From Clostridiales bacterium (GTDB taxonomy: Bacteria; Bacillota; Clostridia; Christensenellales; UBA1750): DNA of 32,037 nt. Positions within the stretch are counted from its first letter, which is position 1. Every line of letters begins with the position of its first letter. Shown here one piece after another: positions 1 to 8,039 of the stretch. Location of the stretch: the NCBI GenBank assembly GCA_015056005.1, contig SVHB01000032.1:1-32037 (forward strand), written 5' to 3'. The position numbers and the translations under genes are program-made. The notes beneath the pieces are model-generated. The model was not told the DNA's origin. It saw nothing but the letters and a program-made list of their open reading frames with translations, and searched no databases.

Positions 1-1230
1 GTTTACAGCAAAAGCGCTTATCAGCATTATCAGCGGCAGCAGGGGCAGAGAGCCGATTATTTCGGTTATGCGCATAAGGAGAAAGTCAAATATCCCGCCT
101 TTATAGCCGGATATGCTGCCTATCAGTGTTCCTAAAAGAGTGCTGATTGCGGCTGAAAGAAGCGCAATCGAAAGCTCGGTTCGCCCGCCTTTCAGCACAC
201 GCGAGAACATATCACGCCCAAGCTGATCGGTTCCAAGAGGATAGGCCGACCTTCCGAATGCATCAACGGAACCGTCTTCATAAATCACAAATGTCTGATA
301 ACCGCCGCAGGATATTTGGCTGACCTTCTTTTTAAGCTCCAAAGTTTTGATGGAATCGGAAAATATGACCGCTTCACCGTCTGTGTTTATTGCGGCAAAA
401 TGGTTCATACCGGCGCTGAGAGCGGTGTATTTGCCTAAAGGCTCCATGAACCCGCTGTCTGCGGATTGACGGTATATTCTTAGCGTTCCGTCTTCATAAA
501 GAATAGCGGCTCTGTCGCCTGAGGCTGCGATATCAATTACATGATCATTTTTCGGTATCGCCTTTTCAAGATTATTGTTCCCTATGCAGTGAACACAGCC
601 GTTTTCATCCAAAAGGAGCGCTCCTGAGGTATATAAAGGCTCGACTTTTTTGATCGCCGCGCCTTCAAATACCTTGTTTGTACCTGAAATACCGAAGGAA
701 TATACGCTGCCGTCCAAAAACGCGACATAGGATTCATGGTATCCTGCTGCAAAGGCGGTAATTTCACCGCCTTCATAGACGATCTCCGGGATATCGCATT
801 CGCCGTAAATACCGAGTCCCAAGGCACTCAGTTTGCCCTTTGAATCAAGTATCAGCGCATGATCGTGCCCTGCGGAAACCGAAACATTGTCATTCCCAAG
901 GTCCGGGGGTACATCAAAGGGAGGCTCGCCTGAAACTATGATCTTTCCGTCGCTTACAGCAATGTTCCAATATGATCCTGCGCTTAGCATATCCGCATTT
1001 TGAGGGTGGTCGGTAAGCGAGAATGTGGGAGGAATGTTTTGCTGGCTCGTATCCGCAAAGGAAATATCGACCGTTACAAAAAACGATGCGATAAACAGCA
1101 AAGCATACATGACCAAAAGAGTGAAGCAGACGTATTTTGCGATTATAGATGAACCTGCGCTCGCTTTTCTGTCCTTTACGGGAACGAAAAGCGAAGCGAT
1201 ACAGTGAATGATGCGCTTAGCTATTGCCAA
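1..1230 (-). CDS. DppC/OppC-type ABC permease with an inserted RCC1-like beta-propeller (3' end off the left edge)
   Basis: Second permease subunit of a peptide/nickel-type ABC importer, partial at its C-terminus. Visible order: a short cytoplasmic N-terminus, one membrane helix (about residues 31-53), a linker, seven RCC1-like repeats (about 81-328), then the OppC-family signature PLGTDQLGRD (about 331-340) and the first helices of the permease core (SIALLSAAISTLLGTLIG onward). Clear repeat units are ITAFAAGYHESYVAFLDGSV, VSQISCGGYQTFVIYEDGSV and YTALSAGMNHFAAINTDGEA. Ordinary DppC/OppC proteins have only a few dozen residues in this extracytoplasmic loop. The TTG at 1230 is preferred because GGGAGGTGAT lies 8 bases from it, whereas the in-frame ATG at 1236 is only 2 bases from GGAGG. 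It overlaps the upstream permease stop. The family call is firm. The propeller assignment rests on repeat pattern and count. Its role is unknown; it may contact the binding protein or an outside ligand. Confidence 0.9.
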   Translation of the reverse strand, partial: MAIAKRIIHCIASLFVPVKDRKASAGSSIIAKYVCFTLLVMYALLFIASFFVTVDISFADTSQQNIPPTFSLTDHPQNADMLSAGSYWNIAVSDGKIIVSGEPPFDVPPDLGNDNVSVSAGHDHALILDSKGKLSALGLGIYGECDIPEIVYEGGEITAFAAGYHESYVAFLDGSVYSFGISGTNKVFEGAAIKKVEPLYTSGALLLDENGCVHCIGNNNLEKAIPKNDHVIDIAASGDRAAILYEDGTLRIYRQSADSGFMEPLGKYTALSAGMNHFAAINTDGEAVIFSDSIKTLELKKKVSQISCGGYQTFVIYEDGSVDAFGRSAYPLGTDQLGRDMFSRVLKGGRTELSIALLSAAISTLLGTLIGSISGYKGGIFDFLLMRITEIIGSLPLLPLIMLISAFAVN

Positions 1231-2182
1231 AAGCATCACCTCCCGACAATCGGACTCTGGGATCAAGCTTTCCGTACATCCAGTCGGCGCAGAAACCGCC
1301 TATAAGCGCAGCCACTGCGTAGAGCATGGAAGCGGCTACCGCAAGCTCCCAGTCCTGATTCATAAGCGAGGTATAAAACAGCCTGCCAAGCCCGTTTATG
1401 AGGAAAAGGTTTTCCACGATAAGCGAGCCTCCGAATATCCTGACCGCCTGATTTATTATAACTGTAACGGAAGGGATGCGAGCATTAGGCCAGGCGTGCA
1501 AAAAAAACACTCTGGATTCCTTCAAGCCCTTTCCTCTTGCGGTCTTTATGTATTGCTCGCCCATGGTGTCAAATACGGATGCGCGTATGTATTTTTGCAG
1601 CGTGGCAATGCTCGAAAGCGCAAGCACGCTCACGGGGATGATATAGCCCGCGATCCCGCCCGATGCGCTCATAGGCAGCAGCATAAGCTTTACAGAAAAG
1701 ACGTACAGAAGCAAAAGCCCCAGTATAAAAGAGGGCAGGGAATATATCACCATAAATATGACCTGAGAAAGCGTATCAAGCGCGCTGCCCTTGATGCGGG
1801 CAAAGTATATGCCAAGGGGTATCGAGCTTGATATGGCTATGATAAACGCCGTACCGTTGAGCAAAAGGGTCGTAAGCAGGGGCGTTTTTATGACATCCAA
1901 TGCGTTTTGCTTGTAATAGGTGGAATAACCAATGTCACCTTTTAAGGTGCTTGAAAGCCATCTGGCATATCTTTGCATCAAGGGAAGATCCAGTCCAAGG
2001 CGCTGACGTGCCTGCGCATACAATTCATTGAATTCCTCGTCGCTGACCAGCCCTCTGTAGTGCATTACCTCGTTCATCGCCGGGTCCCCAGGGATGGCTG
2101 CAAAGAGCATAAAATATATGAACGATATCACAAAAACGGATAGTAAAGCAAATACTATCCGTTTTGTAAAATACCCTTTCAT
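1217..2182 (-). CDS. DppB/OppB-type ABC transporter permease
   Basis: First membrane subunit of a peptide/nickel-type importer, 321 residues, the normal family length. The N-terminal helix (KRIVFALLSVFVISFIYFML) is followed by the usual extracytoplasmic loop with PGDPA, then about five more helices. The EAA-loop region (GEQYIKTARGKGLKESRVFF, about residues 208-230), which contacts the ATPase, is intact. It begins 5 bases after the binding-protein gene, with its Shine-Dalgarno (GGAG) inside the end of that gene, and overlaps the downstream permease start. The three genes are therefore one operon. ATPase genes are not in the window and may lie beyond the left edge. The substrate cannot be read from sequence; peptides are most likely. 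Confidence 0.93.
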   Translation of the reverse strand: MKGYFTKRIVFALLSVFVISFIYFMLFAAIPGDPAMNEVMHYRGLVSDEEFNELYAQARQRLGLDLPLMQRYARWLSSTLKGDIGYSTYYKQNALDVIKTPLLTTLLLNGTAFIIAISSSIPLGIYFARIKGSALDTLSQVIFMVIYSLPSFILGLLLLYVFSVKLMLLPMSASGGIAGYIIPVSVLALSSIATLQKYIRASVFDTMGEQYIKTARGKGLKESRVFFLHAWPNARIPSVTVIINQAVRIFGGSLIVENLFLINGLGRLFYTSLMNQDWELAVAASMLYAVAALIGGFCADWMYGKLDPRVRLSGGDAFGNS

Positions 2183-2187
2183 GGTAT

Positions 2188-3978
2188 TTATTCTCCTATT
2201 TGGGCATAGGGCAGCTGGCTGTACCAGCCCCAGTAAGTGGTGATGCCATCGTAATTTTTAAGCCTGTTGGAATAAAAATCGGTGTAGGTGGTGGAATAAA
2301 GAGGCAGACAGGGCAGCAGCTCGTTGATCTTCTCGTTGAAGCTTACAAAGAGATCAAGGTAGCCTTCCTTATCGCTTCCGTCCACCAGAACCATGGCTTT
2401 GGAAAGATATTCAAGCTCTTCATTGTCCAGATGCGATGCATTCTGATCAGAACCCAGCTCCCAGAAGCCCGATTCATCGAAAAGGGGAGTGAACCTTGGC
2501 ATGGAGAGCGAGTACATGTTGAAATGATCTTCGTCGGGATTCATGAAATGCGCTGAATACATCTGAGAGAAGGTCATGGGAGTCTCTTCGATTTTTATAC
2601 CGCACTTGATAAGGTCGGGATTGTTTACAAGATGTACGCTGATAAGCTCAGCAAGTGCGTTGCCCTGAACGCTTGCCCAGTTGATCACAAGGGGAGTAAG
2701 TTCGCCGTCGATGTTCTTGTATCTGATACCGTCCTTGTATTCGCTGCCGTTTTTGTCATATATCCAGCCGTCGCTTATGAGCAGCTCCTTTGCTTTTTCG
2801 GGGTCATAGGGATAGCTGTTCAGCTTATCGAGTTCATCTTTTCTTTCCGCATATTCGTTCATGCCCATTCCGTAAAGCGCGTTTACGACTTTACCGCTGC
2901 CAAGGGTGTAATCTCTTGTGAGCTGTTCGCGGTCAAGCAGATGCGCCAAAGCCTGACGCACTGCTGTGGAAGAAGCAGCGCCCACAGAGCAGTTGAACAT
3001 AATGTATGCATAGCCTGCGTTGTCATAGCTTGCGGCTTTGAACTCGTTTCCTTTAACGGAGGTCAAACCTTCTGTTATGATGGCGCCGTCCGACATGCGC
3101 ACGATAATATCGACAGAGCCTGTTCTGAGCTCATCCAGCATGGTCTCTGCGCGCACTTCTTTGACGGTCACTTTTTCTATAACAGGCTTTTGACCTTCAA
3201 AGTTTCCGATATACTTCTCGTTTCTTTTGAGCGTATATGCAGCGTTTGCGGTATCGAAGCTTTCTATTGAATATGCGCCCGAGAAAGCGCTTTGAGAAAA
3301 TCGGTATTCATTGGCAGCTTGAGCGACCTTATCGTTTAATTCGCCCACAAAATAGCAGCCATTTCCGTCGTCTGCGATATCTATAAGACATCCGCTCCAG
3401 CCCTTCATATAGGTTGGAAGAACGGTATAAAGATATGTCTCATAATAATATGGAAGGTTATCCTTATCTATGGTCACGGAAAAAGAGCTTTCGTCAATGA
3501 GCCTTACGCCGGAAAAAACGTTTGTGTCACCGTTTGCGTATTCGCTGTAGCCGTCAAAATAGAATCCTGCGTTTGCATTTACTGCGCCGAGAGTCTCGAC
3601 AGCAAATTTACCTGAGAAAAACAGGCAGGTGAACACATAATCCTTTGCGGTGATCTTTTCGCCGTTGCTCCATGTAAGTGCGTCGTTTATCTTAAACACG
3701 GCGGTCTTGCTGCCGTCTGCGTTTTCGGTTATGCTGTGTTCCTTCATGGCGTTTGTATCGATAAGATACTCGCCGTTTTGGTCAAGCGCGACTGTGGATG
3801 CGCCCATTACCAGCTCTTTTACGCCGGTGTCCGTGGCGTTATTGTTCCAAAAGCCCGAAACATCGCCCGAAGGGGTGGTAACCGAGCCTACAACGATATG
3901 AGAGTCCTCTGCTTTTTTGCAGCCGGAAAAGGAAAACACCAAAGATATTATAAGCAAAAGAATAACAAGCTTTTTCAT
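2188..3978 (-). CDS. Extracellular solute-binding lipoprotein, family 5 (peptide/nickel type)
   Basis: Substrate-capturing lipoprotein of the importer, 596 residues. A hydrophobic signal (KKLVILLLIISLVFSFSGC) ends in a lipobox with the lipidated Cys at about residue 20. The rest has the SBP_bac_5 layout, including the ALTWSNGEKITAKDYVFT segment (family form W.DG.p.tA.Dv.fs) and the VRQALAHLLDREQL segment. The ATG at 3978 is chosen over an upstream in-frame ATG at 4035 because AAGGAG sits 7 bases before it and the signal peptide then starts at the N-terminus. It is first in the operon, followed by the two permeases. A dyad centred near 4004-4009 in the leader may control the operon. The ligand is not predictable. 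Confidence 0.92.
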   Translation of the reverse strand: MKKLVILLLIISLVFSFSGCKKAEDSHIVVGSVTTPSGDVSGFWNNNATDTGVKELVMGASTVALDQNGEYLIDTNAMKEHSITENADGSKTAVFKINDALTWSNGEKITAKDYVFTCLFFSGKFAVETLGAVNANAGFYFDGYSEYANGDTNVFSGVRLIDESSFSVTIDKDNLPYYYETYLYTVLPTYMKGWSGCLIDIADDGNGCYFVGELNDKVAQAANEYRFSQSAFSGAYSIESFDTANAAYTLKRNEKYIGNFEGQKPVIEKVTVKEVRAETMLDELRTGSVDIIVRMSDGAIITEGLTSVKGNEFKAASYDNAGYAYIMFNCSVGAASSTAVRQALAHLLDREQLTRDYTLGSGKVVNALYGMGMNEYAERKDELDKLNSYPYDPEKAKELLISDGWIYDKNGSEYKDGIRYKNIDGELTPLVINWASVQGNALAELISVHLVNNPDLIKCGIKIEETPMTFSQMYSAHFMNPDEDHFNMYSLSMPRFTPLFDESGFWELGSDQNASHLDNEELEYLSKAMVLVDGSDKEGYLDLFVSFNEKINELLPCLPLYSTTYTDFYSNRLKNYDGITTYWGWYSQLPYAQIGE

Positions 3979-3993
3979 TATATACTCCTTATG

Positions 3994-4014
3994 GAAACTT
4001 ACCGTATACGTTTC
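3994..4014. promoter_or_regulatory. Possible operator in the importer leader
   Basis: GAAAC (3994-3998) and GTTTC (4010-4014) form an inverted repeat around the palindrome CGTATACG (4003-4010). It lies between the promoter and the ribosome binding site, a position suited to a repressor. The two palindromes are not concentric, so this is tentative. Confidence 0.25.
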
Positions 4015-4025
4015 ATATGTAAATA

Positions 4026-4054
4026 ATGCTATCAAAGCTAAATCAAGTTGTCAA
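4026..4054 (-). promoter_or_regulatory. Promoter of the ABC importer operon
   Basis: On the minus strand TTGACA (4054-4049), a 17-base spacer and TAGCAT (4031-4026) precede the binding-protein start by about 48 bases. The -35 box is perfect and the -10 box is weaker. Confidence 0.55.
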
Positions 4055-4074
4055 GATATTGCAAATATAAAAAC

Positions 4075-4103
4075 TTCCTATTTAGGCATATGAATGGTAT
4101 AAT
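4075..4103 (+). promoter_or_regulatory. Extended -10 promoter of the PHP gene
   Basis: TATAAT at 4098-4103 is preceded by TG one base upstream, an extended -10 element. The -35 region TTCCTA (4075-4080) is poor, at 17 bases. The start codon is 28 bases downstream. It is divergent from the importer promoter. Confidence 0.6.
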
Positions 4104-4130
4104 GTAGCTATCAAACAAAGGAGAAAACAG

Positions 4131-4859
4131 ATGAAACTTATTGCGGATCTGCATGCGCATACTCCAAACTATGAAACTCTTAAAATCTCCATAGGCGAAA
4201 TGGCAAAAAGCGCGAAAAATGCGGGAATAAAATATCTTGCGCTTACCGATCACGCGCCAAAGACCGGCAACAAGTATAACAGCTATCTCTTTGATGATGA
4301 GGATATAGGTAAAATCGATGGCGTGACGATTCTTCGCGGCGCAGAGGCCGATATCATGAATTTTGAAGGCGAGCTTGCTTTTGATAAAGAAGTGTTTGAT
4401 AATTGCCATATAGTGCTTGCGGCGCTTCATACCTATAAGCTTGAACCTAAGGATAAAGAGACTCACACAGTATGTTTGGTTTCCGCTCTGGCAAACGAAA
4501 GCGTGGACATCCTCGCTCATCCCGGTGATGCGCCCTTTGATTTTGATGAAGAAGCCGTAGTCATGGCAGCAAAAAAATACGGAAAAGCGCTGGAATTCAA
4601 CGAGCTTTCCCTTCGCGACGAAGCATGCCATGAAAAGAATGCAAGGCTTCTGGCGCTTTGCAAAAAGCATGGCTGCCTGATAGCTGTCTCTTCCGATGCG
4701 CAAAGACCGGATATGGTGGGAAAATGCGAAAAGATACTTGAATTTGTAAAGAATGCGGGAATAGAAGACAAATATATTGTAAACCTAACAAAAGAAAACC
4801 TATATGATTTCCTCAAAAGCAGGGGAAAGCAACAAAGCCTATTGAAAAATATAGAATAA
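4131..4859 (+). CDS. PHP-domain metal-dependent phosphoesterase (YcdX-like)
   Basis: Single-domain PHP protein of 242 residues. PHP metal-binding motifs appear in order: DLHAHT (residues 6-11), LTDHAP, a Glu in GAEADI, ALHTY, LAHPGD and SSDAQ near the C-terminus. These match the trinuclear-metal site of the YcdX/histidinol-phosphatase-like group. The family hydrolyses phosphate esters, but the substrate of this member is unknown. AAAGGAG lies 7 bases before the ATG. It is followed after 34 bases by the carrier gene on the same strand. Histidinol phosphatase itself is less likely, because no histidine genes are nearby and the order resembles YcdX. Confidence 0.88.
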   Translation: MKLIADLHAHTPNYETLKISIGEMAKSAKNAGIKYLALTDHAPKTGNKYNSYLFDDEDIGKIDGVTILRGAEADIMNFEGELAFDKEVFDNCHIVLAALHTYKLEPKDKETHTVCLVSALANESVDILAHPGDAPFDFDEEAVVMAAKKYGKALEFNELSLRDEACHEKNARLLALCKKHGCLIAVSSDAQRPDMVGKCEKILEFVKNAGIEDKYIVNLTKENLYDFLKSRGKQQSLLKNIE

Positions 4860-4869
4860 ATGGTAAAAT
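4842..4869 (+). promoter_or_regulatory. Possible internal promoter for the AEC carrier
   Basis: TTGAAA (4842-4847), a 16-base spacer and TAAAAT (4864-4869) with an upstream TG form a plausible extended -10 promoter. It overlaps the end of the PHP gene. The carrier could also be transcribed by read-through from that gene. Confidence 0.35.
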
Positions 4870-4893
4870 ATTTGATATAAAGTACGAAAGCCG

Positions 4894-5841
4894 GTGTTTT
4901 TTTTGGAAAACGTCATTTTATCGCTGAATGTTGTTGTGCCGCTGTTTATAATGATAGCTCTGGGCTATCTTGCAAAGCATTTTAAGTTCTATGACGAAAA
5001 AGGTCTGCAGGCTATGAATAAGCTTATCTATAAGATTTTTCTGCCTGTTACCATTTTCAATAACATCACCAATGTTGATTTAAGCCAGGGCGTAAATGTC
5101 TCAATGATGGCGTATACCGGTATTGCGATGTTCTTTGCGTTCCTGCTTTGCTTTATCGTGGTGCCCCTTATCAACAAAGAGCGCAAGCAGTGCGGCGCGC
5201 TCATTCAGGGTATTTGCAGGAGCAATTTCGTAATTTTCGGTATGCCGCTGTCTCAGATGCTCTTCCCGCAGGATACCACCGGCGCAGCGGCAATGCTCGT
5301 TGCCGTTGCCATCCCCATCGGTAACATGATGAGCGTTATCGCCCTTGAATATTTCAGAGGCGGCAAGGTTGATATAAAGAAGATCCTTATCGGTATTATC
5401 ACCAACCCTCTTATCATCGGCTGCCTGCTTGGTATCGCTTTCCTGCTGCTTGATATTCCGATCCCGAAGCTTATCAAATCCCCGATCTCCGATCTTGGCA
5501 AGGTTTCCGGTCCTCTGGCTCTGTTCCTTTTGGGCGGTTCCATCCATTTTGAAAAGATCAAAGGCAATATCAAGCCCCTCATCATGGGCGTTGCCGGCAA
5601 GCTCGTCATTATCCCCGCGATCTTTGTAAGCATCGCAGCTCTCCTCGGCTTCAGAGGCGTTGCCCTTGCGGCCATCATGGTAGTTTTCGTTGCTCCCACC
5701 GCCGTCAACAGTTACACACTGGCTCAGATGATGGACGCAGACAGCGAACTTGCAAGCGAGATCGTCGTATTTACCACAGCCTTCTCCATCCTTTCCATAT
5801 TCCTCTGGATATTCGTGATGAAGCAGCTGATGCTGTTCTAA
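4894..5841 (+). CDS. Auxin efflux carrier (AEC) family transporter
   Basis: Integral membrane protein of 315 residues with about ten hydrophobic segments, matching the AEC/PIN-like family (Mem_trans). Bacterial members move malonate, malate or other organic anions, or are uncharacterised. The N-terminus (VVVPLFIMIALGYLAKHFKF) and the helix-breaking NSYTLAQMM region near the C-terminus are typical. The start is a GTG at 4894 with only a weak upstream purine stretch; a TTG at 4903 is an alternative. A strong terminator follows 11 bases after the stop, so the gene ends its transcription unit. Substrate unknown. Confidence 0.88.
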   Translation: MFFLENVILSLNVVVPLFIMIALGYLAKHFKFYDEKGLQAMNKLIYKIFLPVTIFNNITNVDLSQGVNVSMMAYTGIAMFFAFLLCFIVVPLINKERKQCGALIQGICRSNFVIFGMPLSQMLFPQDTTGAAAMLVAVAIPIGNMMSVIALEYFRGGKVDIKKILIGIITNPLIIGCLLGIAFLLLDIPIPKLIKSPISDLGKVSGPLALFLLGGSIHFEKIKGNIKPLIMGVAGKLVIIPAIFVSIAALLGFRGVALAAIMVVFVAPTAVNSYTLAQMMDADSELASEIVVFTTAFSILSIFLWIFVMKQLMLF

Positions 5842-5852
5842 AGTAAAATATG

Positions 5853-5885
5853 ATCCCCAAGCCGTATCGGTTTGGGGATATTTTT
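5853..5885 (+). terminator. Rho-independent terminator of the AEC gene
   Basis: A 12-bp stem (ATCCCCAAGCCG with CGGTTTGGGGAT, one G-T pair) closed by a three-base loop and followed by TTTTT. Confidence 0.9.
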
Positions 5886-5892
5886 ATATACG

Positions 5893-5921
5893 AAAAAAGA
5901 CTGCACGTAAAAGTGCAGTCT
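5893..5921 (-). terminator. Rho-independent terminator of the Gfo/Idh/MocA gene
   Basis: Perfect 9-bp stem AGACTGCAC/GTGCAGTCT with a six-base loop. Read on the minus strand it runs into TTTTTT. It lies 13 bases past the stop codon at 5934 and back-to-back with the AEC terminator. Confidence 0.9.
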
Positions 5922-5933
5922 GAAAAGCTGATT

Positions 5934-7010
5934 TTAGTCGAATACGACTTCCTTGCCGGTGTTGGCGCTCTCGTAGATGCCGAGGATGAGGTTGACAGCC
6001 TTGCGGCCTTCTTCGCCGCGGATAACGGGCTGACGGTTTTCCTTTACGGCATTGACCATATCCTGCACCTGAATGAAGGTGGTGTTGTTGGAAATGGCGT
6101 TGGGATCGCTTGCTGCGCCGGTGAAGGACTTGGAGGTGGCTTCGATCATTGCCTTCTCCTCTGCCGCCATCTTTTCGGCGTCGCCCGAACCGTCGTCGAT
6201 CATCCAGCTCTTGATCTGGTTGTCTTTGACCAATATGCCGCCCTTGGTGCCGTGAATCTCGATCACGGTGCCGAAGCCGGGGTAGGTGGCGGTGGAGCCG
6301 GTGATGGTGCCGTATGCGCCGTTCTTGAACTGAACGATGGCAACAGCTATATCCTCGGTCTCGATATTATGGTTCGCTACCTGATATTTTGCGGAAACAG
6401 TCTTGGGTTCGCCCATCAGCCACTGGAGGATGTCGATGGTGTGAACGGACTGGTTCATGAGGGAACCGCCGCCGTCCCATCTCCAGGTGCCGCGCCAGCC
6501 GCCGTTGTGAGCGTAATATTCATCTGTGCGGTACCACTTAACGGTAACATTGGCAACGAGCAGCTTGCCGAGCCTGCCGGAGGCAACAGCTTCCTTGGTG
6601 AGCTGGATGGCCTTTTCAAGCCTGTTCTGGAAGATGCAGCCGAGCTTTAATCCCTTTTCGTCAAAGAGCTTAACGGTCTTGTCGATCTCGTCCAAAGTTA
6701 CATCGATGGGCTTTTCGCACAGGCAGTTCTTGCCCGCTTCGGCAACTACTCTTGCCATTTCGCAGTGCATGCCCGAGGGGGTGGCGATGGTCACAAGGTC
6801 GATGTCATCGCGCTTGAGCATTTCTTTATAATCGGTGTAATAATCACAGCCGTACTGCTCGGCGATCGCCTTTGCCTTTGCTTCGTCAAGGTCGCATACC
6901 GCGATAAGGTCGCAGTTTTCAGCCTGTGCATAGCTGGAGACATGGGCTCTGCCGCGGCCGAGACCTACAACAGCTGCGCCGACATTTGCGGGATTGGTTT
7001 TGGTCTTCAT
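5934..7010 (-). CDS. Gfo/Idh/MocA-family NAD(P)-dependent oxidoreductase
   Basis: 358-residue sugar or cyclitol dehydrogenase-type protein. The Rossmann nucleotide-binding motif VGLGRGRAHV is at the N-terminus. The family EKP motif (CEKPIDV) is present, and the C-terminal alpha/beta domain contains the GGGSLMNQSVHTIDILQW segment with the usual His-Asp pair. The start at 7010 is chosen because GGGAGG lies 7 bases upstream; the longer frame from 7031 begins before that site. It is monocistronic, with its own promoter and terminator. The substrate cannot be named. The transporter-like genes nearby are on other transcription units and do not indicate one. Confidence 0.92.
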   Translation of the reverse strand: MKTKTNPANVGAAVVGLGRGRAHVSSYAQAENCDLIAVCDLDEAKAKAIAEQYGCDYYTDYKEMLKRDDIDLVTIATPSGMHCEMARVVAEAGKNCLCEKPIDVTLDEIDKTVKLFDEKGLKLGCIFQNRLEKAIQLTKEAVASGRLGKLLVANVTVKWYRTDEYYAHNGGWRGTWRWDGGGSLMNQSVHTIDILQWLMGEPKTVSAKYQVANHNIETEDIAVAIVQFKNGAYGTITGSTATYPGFGTVIEIHGTKGGILVKDNQIKSWMIDDGSGDAEKMAAEEKAMIEATSKSFTGAASDPNAISNNTTFIQVQDMVNAVKENRQPVIRGEEGRKAVNLILGIYESANTGKEVVFD

Positions 7011-7057
7011 TGATATTCCTCCCATTTTCATGGTATTTATTTTTGTTCGTTAACTGA

Positions 7058-7085
7058 ATTTTACCACAAAACAATGTGTTTTCAA
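7058..7085 (-). promoter_or_regulatory. Promoter of the Gfo/Idh/MocA gene
   Basis: On the minus strand TTGAAA (7085-7080), 16 bases and TAAAAT (7063-7058), preceded by TG to give an extended -10. Confidence 0.55.
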
Positions 7086-7126
7086 TACATAAAGGAATAT
7101 TTAGCAATATAAACGAAGAAAGCGGA

Positions 7127-8023
7127 TCAGAACAGGGCGTCAACGAATTCCTTGGCGTTGAACACCTGCAGATCGTCGATATGCTCGCCAACGCCGATGA
7201 AACGGATCGGGAAGCCCAGCTGATGCTTGATCGCAAGTGCGCTGCCGCCCTTTGCGGTGCCGTCGAGCTTGGTGAGCACAACACCCACGATATCGGCAGC
7301 TTCCTTGAACGCCTGAGCCTGCACAAGGCCGTTCTGACCGACGGTTGCATCGAGCACGAGCAGGGAAATGACCTGCGCATTTGAATATTCGTTATCGATT
7401 ATGCGGCGCATTTTGCTGAGCTCTTTCATAAGATTGGACTTGTTCTGGAGCCTGCCTGCGGTGTCGATTATCAGCATATCGCAGTTTTTCGCCTTTGCTG
7501 ACTTGATGCCGTCAAAAACGACGCTTGCGGGGTCGGCGCCTTCGTTGGAGCGAACGATGGGAACGCCGGCTCTGCCCGCCCATATCTCAAGCTGGTCTGC
7601 GGCAGCGGCTCTGAAGGTATCGGCCGCGCAGAGCATAACGGATTTGCCCATTTCCTTGTATCTTGCAGCGAGCTTACCGATGGTGGTGGTCTTGCCAACG
7701 CCGTTTACGCCCACAACAAAGAGCACACAGGGGCTGGGAGTAACAAGCGCGGGCGCGTCCAAAAGCTCTGTAATGATGTTTCTCAATTCATCCTTTGCGC
7801 CGTCGGTGGACTTGATGCGCTTTTCAAAGATCCTCTTGCGCAGGGTCTCGATGGCATAGCTTGCGGTGGGTACGCCGACGTCCGCTATGATCAGAGCTTC
7901 CTCAAGCTCGTCAAAGAAATCGTCGTCGAGCTCTTTATATGCGCCGAAGACCTGCTCGATCTTGACCGTTATGTTGTTTCTGGTTTTTGCAAGACCGCTT
8001 TTGAGCTTATCGAAAAATCCCAT
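7127..8023 (-). CDS. ftsY: Signal recognition particle receptor FtsY
   Basis: SRP-family GTPase that receives ribosome-SRP complexes at the membrane for co-translational insertion, 298 residues. A short N-terminal amphipathic segment and a helical N domain precede the GTPase domain. That domain has GVNGVGKT (residues 105-112), the DTFRAAAADQLE SRP-family insertion motif, DTAGR and TKLDGTAKGG. It lacks the long acidic A domain of the E. coli protein, as is usual in Firmicutes. GGAGG lies 7 bases before the ATG. It is the last gene of a run with htpG, a deaminase and a lipoprotein, 16 bases after the lipoprotein gene. No ffh or smc, common partners, are in view. Confidence 0.96.
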   Translation of the reverse strand: MGFFDKLKSGLAKTRNNITVKIEQVFGAYKELDDDFFDELEEALIIADVGVPTASYAIETLRKRIFEKRIKSTDGAKDELRNIITELLDAPALVTPSPCVLFVVGVNGVGKTTTIGKLAARYKEMGKSVMLCAADTFRAAAADQLEIWAGRAGVPIVRSNEGADPASVVFDGIKSAKAKNCDMLIIDTAGRLQNKSNLMKELSKMRRIIDNEYSNAQVISLLVLDATVGQNGLVQAQAFKEAADIVGVVLTKLDGTAKGGSALAIKHQLGFPIRFIGVGEHIDDLQVFNAKEFVDALF

Positions 8024-8039
8024 GTTTATTCCTCCAAAA

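Noticed and set aside
1208-1831. 207-residue plus-strand frame opposite the DppB-type permease
   Set aside because: It is rich in Lys, Arg and His with no domain, while the minus strand encodes a clear permease.
4035-4035. Upstream ATG for the binding protein
   Set aside because: It would put 19 polar residues before the signal peptide and has no RBS; the ATG lies at the -10 box.
5850-6650. 266-residue plus-strand frame
   Set aside because: It begins in the AEC terminator region and is antisense to the Gfo/Idh/MocA gene; it shows no family features.
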